Position numbers and translations under genes: made by a program. Below, in pieces: positions 1-5,546 of a stretch of DNA of 7,801 bases. The notes below the pieces were generated by a model. That model had not been told where the DNA came from and made no database searches. It saw nothing but the letters and a program-made list of their open reading frames with translations. This stretch comes from Anaeromyxobacteraceae bacterium. Lineage in GTDB: Bacteria; Myxococcota; Myxococcia; Myxococcales; Anaeromyxobacteraceae. Numbering within the stretch: the stretch's first letter is position 1; each line of letters begins with the position of its first letter. Location: positions 1-7,801 of the forward strand of contig DAIEMM010000290.1 in NCBI GenBank assembly GCA_027349605.1. Reading direction: 5' to 3'.

Positions 1-521
1 AGGACCACGGGCCCCGCGCGCGAGTAGACGAGGATCACCTGCTCGGTCGACTCCTCGGACGTCCGGACGGTCTTCGTGGACGTGCGGGTCATCATGAGCC
101 CGCTCGTGGCGAGGGCCGTTCCGACCGAGAAGCTCTTGGACTTCTCCGTCCGCTCGACCTCGGAGCGCGAGGCGCGGAGTCCGCGAAGGACGGCCAGCAA
201 GTCCGGCCACGCCACCCGCATCTCGTCCCCCGACCGTGAGGTGAAGGTGGCTCCGGCCTCGTCGAACGAGAAGGAGCGGGCCACGACCCGGTCCCCGTCG
301 GCCGGGACGGGGTCGGGGACCGCCAGCACGGCGAGCCCAGCCTTCCGGAGCGCGGCCACGAGCGCGTCGGCCCTCTCCGGTTCCAGCCGGGCCAGGAGCG
401 CCGGCGGATCGGGCGCCAGGCGCATCCGCGCCTCGGCCAGGGCGAGCCCGGATGCCGCGGCCAGGACGCTCGCGGCGGCCTCGACGACCTCAGGGGTCCG
501 CACGATGGCGACGAGCTTCAT
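1..521 (-). CDS. Hypothetical protein, 3' end cut by window edge
   Basis: This minus-strand reading frame is open from an ATG at 521 to the window edge, giving 173 complete codons and no stop, so the C-terminus is missing. The start is well supported: an in-frame TAG (531-533) lies four codons upstream, and an AGGA (529-532) sits 7 bases before the ATG. The N-terminus (MKLVAIVRTP) has no signal peptide or membrane segment, so the visible part looks cytosolic. Residues about 11-70 are Ala/Leu-rich and probably helical. Residues about 80-115 look like beta strands followed by a helix. The stretch from about 117 to 160 is rich in Ser, Thr, Arg and Glu (RSEVERTEKSKSFS, then TRTSTKTVRTSEES). I do not recognise a named family. 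The style resembles conserved hypothetical proteins of myxobacteria, from memory only. G/C at third positions throughout supports real coding. Confidence 0.72.
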   Translation of the reverse strand, partial: MKLVAIVRTPEVVEAAASVLAAASGLALAEARMRLAPDPPALLARLEPERADALVAALRKAGLAVLAVPDPVPADGDRVVARSFSFDEAGATFTSRSGDEMRVAWPDLLAVLRGLRASRSEVERTEKSKSFSVGTALATSGLMMTRTSTKTVRTSEESTEQVILVYSRAGPVV

Positions 522-597
522 CCCGGGATCCTAGCCGCGGATTCGAGCCCGGCCAGCCGCAAGTCGCGATGGAGAGAACATTGATGGCGAAGGCCAA

Positions 598-612
598 CCC
601 CTTCAGGAGGGG
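598..612 (-). terminator. Weak hairpin downstream of the cysteine-tail gene
   Basis: A 5-bp perfect stem (CCCCT / AGGGG) with a 5-base loop lies 76 bases beyond the stop of the minus-strand gene at 689-1120. It also lies upstream of the next minus-strand gene (start 521). On the minus strand it is followed only by TTGG, not a T-run. It could be a weak terminator or part of the 5' leader of the left-edge gene. The rest of the 522-688 gap shows nothing else I can support. Confidence 0.2.
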
Positions 613-688
613 AGGTCCGCGTGGCTCCGAACGCCCGCGCCATGGGTGCGAGCCTGGTGCCGGCACCGGCCTGGCGCAGCCCGCAACG

Positions 689-1120
689 TCAGCGCGGGGG
701 CGGGTCCTGGCAAGAACCTTTCACGCAGATGCGGTCGCCCTTGCAGTCGGTGTCCTTGCCGCAGCCGGTGAGGCACGGGCTGGCTGGCGTCGCCGTCGCC
801 TCGGGCGTGGCGGCAACCGGGGCGGGGGCCGGCACCACCGGACCTGGCGGGGAGGTGGGGCTCTCCTCCCGGACGAGCTGGTCGCACCGTGCCTGCGCCA
901 TCGACGTCCGGCGCTGCTCGACGTCGTACCTGTCCTTCACCCCCGCGAGCATCTGGCGCTGCAGGTCGCTCGGAGGAACGGCCTCGATGGTGGCAACGGC
1001 CTCGCGGATCGCTTCCAGGTCCTTCTTCAGCCTCGCCACCTCCACCTCGCAGGGGTGGGGCATGGCCACGGCGGGCAGGGTCAGCGCGAGCATCGCCAGG
1101 GGCGCGATAGTCGTCCTCAT
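689..1120 (-). CDS. Exported small protein with coiled coil and five-cysteine tail
   Basis: The gene encodes 143 residues starting at the ATG at 1118-1120. An in-frame TTG at 1129 would add three residues (MPR) and is less likely, because starting at the ATG gives a cleaner signal peptide. Residues 1-19 form a Sec-type signal (MRTTIAPLAMLALTLPAVA) with likely cleavage after A17-V18-A19. Residues about 25-48 are charged and heptad-like, suggesting a short coiled coil. Residues 88-115 are a Pro/Ala/Thr linker. The tail holds C116, C120, C126, C132 and C137, spaced C-x3-C-x5-C-x5-C-x4-C, within CGKDTDCKGDRICVKGSC. C24 and C79 add two more cysteines to the mature protein. I infer an envelope or secreted protein with a small disulfide-bonded knot. 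Short cysteine tails of this type (CGKDxDCKGDRIC-like) are, from memory, common in myxobacterial exported proteins. The function is unknown. The gene is divergent from the ODP gene at 1280. Confidence 0.82.
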   Translation of the reverse strand: MRTTIAPLAMLALTLPAVAMPHPCEVEVARLKKDLEAIREAVATIEAVPPSDLQRQMLAGVKDRYDVEQRRTSMAQARCDQLVREESPTSPPGPVVPAPAPVAATPEATATPASPCLTGCGKDTDCKGDRICVKGSCQDPPPR

Positions 1121-1180
1121 GCGCGGCAAGCTACCAGAATCGGCGAGGCGCGACCGGCGACAGGGCCCACCTGGATCGAC

Positions 1181-1186
1181 ATTTTA
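1181..1186 (-). promoter_or_regulatory. Candidate -10 element for the cysteine-tail gene
   Basis: On the minus strand this reads TAAAAT, five of six matches to the sigma-70 -10 consensus. It lies in the only A/T-rich patch of the divergent gap, about 60 bases before the minus-strand ATG at 1120. Seventeen bases upstream the -35 position reads TGGCCC, only three of six matches. The A/T patch stands out in a very GC-rich background, but the assignment rests on one hexamer. Confidence 0.3.
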
Positions 1187-1279
1187 CGCCCCAAAGTTCC
1201 CTGGGCCAGACCGTTCGCGTTCCCGGTCGCGCGCTAGAAGTCATCGGGAAACGGACGAGGCGACCGGGAGGAGGCAACG

Positions 1280-2011
1280 ATGGGGATCACCAACGCGGTG
1301 GCGGGCACCCGGATCGACGAGATCGCCGATTCGATCTACCGGATCAGCACGCCCGTCCCACCGACGGCCATACCGGGCGGCTTCACCTTCAACCAGTTCC
1401 TCCTCGTGGACGAAGAACCGCTTCTCTTCCACACCGGACCCCGGCAGATCTTCCCGCTGGTGCACGAGGCCATGGCCTCGGTGATGCCTCCCGCGAAGCT
1501 TCGCTGGGTGGCCTACTCCCACTGGGAGCCGGACGAATCGGGGGCACTCAACGAGTGGCTGGGAACCGCCCCGCAGGCCGTGGCGGTCCAGGGTGCCGTC
1601 GGGGTCAGCGTGTGCGCGAGCGATCAGGCCATGCGACCCCCGCGAGCGCTCGGGGACGGCGAGGTCCTGTCGCTCGGCGGGAAGCAGGTCAGGTGGATCG
1701 ACACGCCGCACCTGCCGCACGGCTGGGACTGCGGTTTCCTGTTCGAGACGAGGACGCGGACCTTGCTCGCAGGCGACCTCTTCACGCAGGGCGGAAGGGA
1801 CGTGGCTCCGGTCGTGGAGACGGACATCCTGGGGCCGAGCGAGGCGTTCCGCAGGATGGCGGATTACTACTCCCACACCCGCAGCGCGGCGACGCTGATG
1901 GAGAAGCTGGCGGGTTGCGAGCCGGCGACGCTGGCCTGCATGCACGGCTCCTCCTGGCGGGGCGACGGCGCGAAGCTCCTGCGCGAGCTCGCGAAGTCGC
2001 TCGACGCCTGA
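1280..2011 (+). CDS. Stand-alone ODP-type diiron MBL-fold protein
   Basis: The gene encodes a 243-residue cytosolic protein. The start follows a strong ribosome binding site, GGAGGAGG at 1267-1274, five bases before the ATG. It resembles the oxygen-binding diiron (ODP) branch of the metallo-beta-lactamase superfamily, the fold used by flavodiiron proteins that reduce O2 or NO. The ligand pattern is visible: H81-x-E83-x-D85 in YSHWEPDESG, then H147 (or H144) in TPHLPHGWD, D166 in LLAGDLF, and H222 in CMHGSS. This order and spacing match the H-E-D...H...D...H set of flavodiiron proteins rather than the HxHxDH motif of hydrolytic MBL enzymes. The FNQFLL segment at 37-42 is also typical. No flavodoxin domain follows, so electrons would have to come from another protein, or the site serves in sensing or binding. 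It is often annotated only as an MBL-fold hydrolase. It probably shares a transcript with the 46-codon ORF after it. Confidence 0.88.
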   Translation: MGITNAVAGTRIDEIADSIYRISTPVPPTAIPGGFTFNQFLLVDEEPLLFHTGPRQIFPLVHEAMASVMPPAKLRWVAYSHWEPDESGALNEWLGTAPQAVAVQGAVGVSVCASDQAMRPPRALGDGEVLSLGGKQVRWIDTPHLPHGWDCGFLFETRTRTLLAGDLFTQGGRDVAPVVETDILGPSEAFRRMADYYSHTRSAATLMEKLAGCEPATLACMHGSSWRGDGAKLLRELAKSLDA

Positions 2012-2022
2012 CCACCAGGACC

Positions 2023-2163
2023 ATGGCGAGCTCCGACAGCCGTGCCGAGCAGTCCGAGGCGGAGATCCGGCGCCGGATCAGCCTCCACCTGGAGAACGTC
2101 CAGTCCCCCTGGCAGGACGACGGCTCCTACGAGGAGCTCGAGGAGCTCCTCGGGCGGCGATAG
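2023..2163 (+). CDS. Small hypothetical protein (46 aa) after the ODP gene
   Basis: This 46-codon ORF starts with an ATG 11 bases after the ODP stop, close enough for translational coupling. An AGGA (2017-2020) lies only two bases from the ATG, a poor spacing for a ribosome binding site. Nearly all codons end in G or C, as in the neighbouring genes. The peptide is strongly charged and probably helical: an acidic, Ser-rich N-terminus, then IRRRISLHLENVQSPW, then an acidic amphipathic end (YEELEELLGRR) encoded by repeated GAG/CTC codons. It has no cysteines, signal peptide or membrane segment. The ORF ends at the base of a hairpin that looks like a transcription terminator, which fits it being the last gene of a two-gene unit. 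The function is unknown. A chance ORF is still possible. Confidence 0.55.
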   Translation: MASSDSRAEQSEAEIRRRISLHLENVQSPWQDDGSYEELEELLGRR

Positions 2164-2185
2164 AGCCCGGGCTGCCGCCCGGCTC
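2163..2185 (+). terminator. Hairpin between convergent genes, likely terminator
   Basis: GAGCCCGGGC (2163-2172) pairs with GCCCGGCTC (2177-2185) around a TGCC loop, giving nine base pairs with one bulged C at 2168. It fills the gap between the plus-strand ORF ending at 2163 and the minus-strand SYLF gene ending at 2187. Reading the plus strand, the hairpin is followed by a pyrimidine-rich tract (GCTACTTCTTCTTCT), which favours termination in that direction. On the minus side there is no T-run. Confidence 0.5.
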
Positions 2186-2186
2186 G

Positions 2187-2738
2187 CTACTTCTTCTTCT
2201 CGCCGAAGGGCTTGAACCCGAACCCCTGCCCGCCCACGCTGGCCTCGAACATCAGTCCGCTCTCGCCCGCCGTGAACACGGCCACGCCCTGGGTGTACTT
2301 GGCGGCGGCCGCGGCACCCGAGGCTGCTGCGACCGCGCTCACCTGGGCGGCCAGCGAGAAGTCGCCCCCCTTGAACTTGGTGAGGGCGAGATCGTTCTCG
2401 AAGAAGATGATCTCGGAGAACGTCTGCCCGCCGAGCGCGAGGCCGACGGTGACCTGGGTGAGGGAGGTCGTCCCGATCGGCTTGCCCTTCTCGAAGAGGA
2501 TGCCCTTTCCGCCCGCGCCGCCGACCACGATGGCCCCCTTGCCGACCGAGGGGAACACGGCCCACCCCTTGGCGCTCTTGAAGAACCTGTCGAGCGAGGG
2601 GTCGGCCTTCTTGAACATGGCCACGGCCGCTTCGGCCTTCTTGATGGCTGCGGCGTCGTCGTCGGAGGCGGTGGCGAGCGCAGGGAAGGAGAGGACGGCG
2701 AGCAACGGGAGGACGGGGACGAGGCGGTGGAGGTTCAT
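2187..2738 (-). CDS. Exported SYLF-domain (Ysc84/DUF500) protein
   Basis: The gene encodes 183 residues. The ATG at 2736-2738 is preceded three codons upstream by an in-frame TAA, so no earlier start exists. No good Shine-Dalgarno sequence is seen. Residues 1-24 form a Sec signal peptide ending LATA, with cleavage likely before S25. The mature part is one SYLF domain. It begins with a helix (AIKKAEAAVAMFKK) and continues with the hallmark GWAVFPSVGKGAIVVGGAGG at 58-77. The core segment TVGLALGGQTFSEIIFFEN follows at 97-115, then an Ala-rich stretch at about 136-147 and GVAVFTAGESGLMFEASVGG at 151-170. It ends in a basic EKKK. Eukaryotic SYLF proteins bind phosphoinositides, and Ysc84 also binds actin. 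Bacterial members are mostly exported and uncharacterised, often annotated as lipid-binding, so a periplasmic or envelope role is an inference. It is convergent with the ODP pair and divergent from the Moco gene. Confidence 0.92.
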   Translation of the reverse strand: MNLHRLVPVLPLLAVLSFPALATASDDDAAAIKKAEAAVAMFKKADPSLDRFFKSAKGWAVFPSVGKGAIVVGGAGGKGILFEKGKPIGTTSLTQVTVGLALGGQTFSEIIFFENDLALTKFKGGDFSLAAQVSAVAAASGAAAAAKYTQGVAVFTAGESGLMFEASVGGQGFGFKPFGEKKK

Positions 2739-2784
2739 GGGCGCTGCTTAACGGACCGGCAATCGGCGAGGGCGGCTCGTTCGG

Positions 2785-2824
2785 GGCACCCGGCCCGGGG
2801 GAGCCCACCGGGGTACCGGGTGCC
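2785..2824. repeat. Perfect 9-bp inverted repeat, 22-base spacer
   Basis: GGCACCCGG (2785-2793) is the exact reverse complement of CCGGGTGCC (2816-2824). The spacer is GC-rich and could pair internally. It lies 47 bases upstream of the SYLF start and about 190 bases upstream of the Moco start. It could be an operator, an RNA hairpin in either leader, or chance in a GC-rich background. Confidence 0.4.
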
Positions 2825-2848
2825 GCCCGGGCCGGCGCGGCCCTCTAC

Positions 2849-2866
2849 CCCCGCGAGGGAGCGGGG
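2849..2866. repeat. GC hairpin, 6-bp stem with GAGGGA loop
   Basis: CCCCGC (2849-2854) pairs perfectly with GCGGGG (2861-2866) around a six-base loop. On the plus strand it is followed by ATTA and then a pyrimidine-rich CTACTTCTTC. If transcription of the Moco gene starts upstream, this would be a stable hairpin in its 5' leader. It is too short of T residues to call a terminator with confidence. Confidence 0.35.
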
Positions 2867-3015
2867 ATTAACCGTCTACTTCTTCGGCCCCGAATGCCCC
2901 GGTCCCCCGAACGTTTCCCTGCAGAGCGGCTCCTCGTCGAGCATACCGGCCGTGCCACTCTCCATCGCGGAGCCGGAGCTCCACGGATGCCCCAGTTCGA
3001 GCAGGAGGCGTCGCG

Positions 3016-5418
3016 ATGTTCACGGGCAGTCAATCCATCGAGCGAATCCCGGGTTACTGCGCGCTCTGCGTCTCGAGGTGTGGCTCGATCGCCGTGGTCG
3101 AGAACGGGAAGTTCGTCGCCCTGGAGCCCGACCCGTCGCACCCCACCGGCCAGGCGCTCTGCGCCAAGGGACGAGCCGCTCCGGAACTCGTCTACCACCC
3201 GGAACGGCTGCTCCATCCGCTGAAGCGGACGCGCCCGAAGGGCGATCCGGATCCGGGCTGGCAGCGGATCGGCTGGGACGAGGCGCTCGGGCTGACCGCC
3301 GCCGGGCTGCGGCGACTGGCCGCGCAGCACGGCCCGGAGAGCGTCGTGTTCAGCGTGGTCTCGCCGTCCACGTCGGCGATCGACGACTCCCTGGCCTGGA
3401 TCCAGCGCTTGATGCGGGCGTTCGGCAGCCCGAACCTCTCCATCGCGATGGAGCTGTGCGGCTGGGGTCGAACCTTCGCCACCCGCTACACCTACGGTAC
3501 CGGCATGGGTGTGCCGGGCACCCCCATGCCGGACCTGGAGAACGCCGGGTGCATCCTGTTCTGGGGCTACAACCCGAGCCTCGCCCGGCTCTCCCACGCG
3601 ACCGCGACCGCAGCGGCGATCCGGCGCGGTGCTCGCCTCGTCGTGGTCGATCCTCGCCGCACCGGGTTCGCCGGCAAGGCCGACGTCTGGCTGCGGGTGC
3701 GGCCCGGCAGCGACGGCGCGCTCGCACTCGGCATCGCCAACGTGATGATCGGCCGCGGCGGGTACGATCGCGCCTTCGTGCGCGACTGGACGAACGGCCC
3801 CTTGCTGGTCCGCTCGGACACCGGACGATTGCTGACCGAGTCCGATCTTTCGCCCGGGGGGAGCGCCCGAAGGTACGTGGCCTGGGACGCGAAGGCGGGG
3901 TGTCCCCTCGTCTATGACCCGGCCCTCCAGCGCTACGAGCGGGACGGCGCCGAGGCGGCCCTCCTCGGCGAGCACGAGATCGCGACGCAGCGAGGCGGGG
4001 TCGCCTGCCGGACGGTCTTCGAGCTCTACGCGCAGCTCTGCCGGCGCTACCCGCCCGAGGTGGTCGAGGCGCTCTGCGGGGTCGGACGCGACCAGGTCGA
4101 AGGCGCCGCCCGGATCCTCTGGGACGCCCGGCCTGTCGCCTACTACGCGTGGAGCGGGGTCGAGCAGCAGAGCAATGCCACCCAGATCATCCGGGCCATC
4201 TCGCTCCTCTACGCCCTGACCGGCAGCTTCGACGCCCAGGGTGGAAACGTGCTCTTCCCGGGCGTGCCGGCCGCGAACGTGGCCGGAGAGGAGCTGATCT
4301 CCGCCGGGCAACGCGCCCGGGCGCTCGGCCTGCCAGAGCGCCCGCTGGGCCCGTCCCGCTGGGAGAGTGTCACGACGGACGAGGTGTACCGCGCCATCCT
4401 CGAGCAACGACCCCATGCCGTGCGAGGGATGGTCGGCTTCGGGGCCAACCTGCTCCTCGCCCACGCCGATGTCCTCCGCGGGCGCGCTGCGCTGACGGCG
4501 CTCGACTTCTACGTCCACGCGGACCTGTTCATGAGCCCGACCGCCGAGCTGGCCGACATCGTCTTGCCGGTCGCGACTCCCTTCGAGCGGGAGAGCCTCA
4601 AGATCGGATTCGACGTGAGCCCGGCGGCGCAGTCCCTGGTGCAGCTGCGGCGGCCGGTGGTCGAGCCGCGCGGCGAGGCACGCTCCGACACGCGGATCGT
4701 GTTCGATCTCGCCTGCCGCCTCGGACTCGGTGCTCACTTCTGGGAGGGCGACATCGAGACGGCCTACCGCCACCAGCTCGGCCCGTCCGGAGTGTCGCTC
4801 GAGGCGCTCCGCGAGAGCCCGAGCGGGGTGCGGGTGCCGCTCCAGACGCGTTACCGCAAGTACGCCGAGCAGGAGGAGGGCGCGCCGAGAGGCTTCGCCA
4901 CGCCCACGCGCAAGATCGAGCTCTACTCCGAGGTCTTCCTGGAACATGGCTACCCGCCGCTGCCAGGGCATGAGGAGCCGCTCGTCGGTCCGCGCTCCCG
5001 GCCGGATCTGGCCGCGCGCTACCCGCTCATCCTGACCTGCGCCAAGCACACGCAATTCTGCGAGAGCCAGCATCGCGGGCTGCCGAGCTTGCGGCGGCGC
5101 GCTCCGGACCCGGAGGTGGAGTTGCACCCGGCGGCCGCCGCCGAGCGCGGCGTGCGCGCCGGCGACTGGGTGACCATCGAGACTCCCGAGGGACGCATCC
5201 GGGCGCGCGCCCGGCTGAACGAAAGCCTGGAGCCGGGCGTCGTCTGCGGCCAGCATGGTTGGTGGCAGGCCTGCCCGGAGATCGGGGCGCCTGCCTATGA
5301 CCCCTTCGGCCCGCAGGGCGCCAACTTCAACCTGCTCATCGGCAACGCGGCGATCGACCCGATCAGTGGCTCGGTCCCCCACCGCGCGTACCTGTGCCAG
5401 ATCCGCCGCGCCGATTGA
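3016..5418 (+). CDS. Molybdopterin oxidoreductase, DMSO-reductase superfamily, [4Fe-4S]
   Basis: The gene encodes 800 residues. The start is set by AGGAGG (3003-3008), seven bases before the ATG. The N-terminal [4Fe-4S] site is C15-x2-C18-x3-C22-x26-C49, with the conserved Lys following (LCAKG, K51). Next come the molybdopterin (bis-MGD) domains. C148 in MELCGWGR sits where the protein ligand to Mo or W is found. Further family landmarks are FWGYNPSLA at about 182-190, VVVDPRRT, VEQQSNATQ, and ADIVLPVATPFERE at about 514-527. The C-terminal dinucleotide-binding domain runs from about 672 (LILTCAKHTQFCESQHRG) to the end, including the typical DPISGS at 781-786. There is no Tat or Sec signal, so the enzyme should be cytosolic. 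No FeS, membrane-anchor or chaperone gene is adjacent, so its electron partner is unknown. The substrate cannot be read from the sequence; relatives include formate dehydrogenase, polysulfide/thiosulfate reductase and acetylene hydratase-like enzymes. Confidence 0.95.
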   Translation: MFTGSQSIERIPGYCALCVSRCGSIAVVENGKFVALEPDPSHPTGQALCAKGRAAPELVYHPERLLHPLKRTRPKGDPDPGWQRIGWDEALGLTAAGLRRLAAQHGPESVVFSVVSPSTSAIDDSLAWIQRLMRAFGSPNLSIAMELCGWGRTFATRYTYGTGMGVPGTPMPDLENAGCILFWGYNPSLARLSHATATAAAIRRGARLVVVDPRRTGFAGKADVWLRVRPGSDGALALGIANVMIGRGGYDRAFVRDWTNGPLLVRSDTGRLLTESDLSPGGSARRYVAWDAKAGCPLVYDPALQRYERDGAEAALLGEHEIATQRGGVACRTVFELYAQLCRRYPPEVVEALCGVGRDQVEGAARILWDARPVAYYAWSGVEQQSNATQIIRAISLLYALTGSFDAQGGNVLFPGVPAANVAGEELISAGQRARALGLPERPLGPSRWESVTTDEVYRAILEQRPHAVRGMVGFGANLLLAHADVLRGRAALTALDFYVHADLFMSPTAELADIVLPVATPFERESLKIGFDVSPAAQSLVQLRRPVVEPRGEARSDTRIVFDLACRLGLGAHFWEGDIETAYRHQLGPSGVSLEALRESPSGVRVPLQTRYRKYAEQEEGAPRGFATPTRKIELYSEVFLEHGYPPLPGHEEPLVGPRSRPDLAARYPLILTCAKHTQFCESQHRGLPSLRRRAPDPEVELHPAAAAERGVRAGDWVTIETPEGRIRARARLNESLEPGVVCGQHGWWQACPEIGAPAYDPFGPQGANFNLLIGNAAIDPISGSVPHRAYLCQIRRAD

Positions 5419-5450
5419 TCGGGCCAACCGGACGGCAGGGACTCCTCGGG

Positions 5451-5521
5451 GTCGCAGGCCGCGCCGGGGGCGATTAGATGCACGGTCGCCAGGCTCCAGC
5501 CCGGCTGACCGGGCCTGCGAC
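5451..5521. repeat. Perfect 10-bp inverted repeat upstream of lipoprotein gene
   Basis: GTCGCAGGCC (5451-5460) is the exact reverse complement of GGCCTGCGAC (5512-5521), with a 51-base spacer. The right arm ends 11 bases before the Shine-Dalgarno sequence of the lipoprotein gene. It overlaps the 3' arm of the local hairpin at 5497-5517, so the two foldings cannot form at the same time. It lies 33 bases after the stop of the Moco gene. Confidence 0.6.
5497..5517 (+). promoter_or_regulatory. Local hairpin competing with the long inverted repeat
   Basis: The core GCCCGG (5499-5504) pairs with CCGGGC (5509-5514) around a CTGA loop. Allowing one bulged base, CAG (5497-5499) can extend the stem with CTG (5515-5517). 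The hairpin lies 15 bases before the ribosome binding site at 5533. No T-run follows, so an intrinsic terminator for the Moco gene is doubtful. An mRNA element in the lipoprotein leader is possible, or it may be incidental to high GC. Confidence 0.4.
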
Positions 5522-5532
5522 GCTCGAGCCAC

Positions 5533-5540
5533 AGGGGGAA
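5533..5540 (+). promoter_or_regulatory. Ribosome binding site that fixes the lipoprotein start
   Basis: AGGGGGAA lies six bases before the ATG at 5547. The earlier in-frame ATG at 5478 has no comparable sequence before it. Starting at 5547 also places a lipoprotein signal peptide exactly at the N-terminus. Confidence 0.7.
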
Positions 5541-5546
5541 GCTTAC

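Larger units (their letters stand above)
2739..3015. other. Hairpin-rich divergent intergenic region
   Basis: This 277-base gap separates the SYLF gene (minus) from the Moco oxidoreductase (plus), so it should hold both promoters. I see no convincing -35/-10 pair. It contains a perfect 9-bp inverted repeat (2785-2793 with 2816-2824), a GC-rich hairpin (2849-2866), and a near-palindrome TTCGGCCCCGAA (2883-2894). CCCCGAA occurs as a direct repeat at 2888-2894 and 2905-2911. The structured part is on the SYLF side, while the last 100 bases before the Moco start look plain. I find no supported gene here. Confidence 0.5.

Noticed and set aside
76..534. A plus-strand frame of 152 codons at the left edge
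   Set aside because: The minus strand here has a better gene, with in-frame stop, AGGA and ATG in the right order. The plus-strand translation is Ser/Arg/Ala-rich and featureless.
452..1484. Two long plus-strand frames (452-1237 and 621-1484) over the cysteine-tail gene
   Set aside because: They run antisense to a protein with signal peptide and cysteine motif and, in one case, into the ODP gene. Their products are Arg-rich without domain features.
1867..2808. A 313-codon minus-strand frame across the SYLF gene and the end of the ODP gene
   Set aside because: It overlaps the well-supported SYLF gene in another frame and crosses into the ODP gene. The translation is low-complexity Arg/Pro/Gly.
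2845..5532. An 895-codon open frame on the minus strand opposite the Moco gene
   Set aside because: It is the antisense shadow of a gene with clear family motifs. Its product is Arg/Gly/Ala/Pro-rich with no recognisable domain. Long antisense frames are expected where third positions are nearly all G or C.
5478..5546. N-terminal extension of the DUF1254 lipoprotein from the ATG at 5478
   Set aside because: It would bury the lipoprotein signal peptide 23 residues inside the protein, and there is no ribosome binding site before it. The ATG at 5547 has one.
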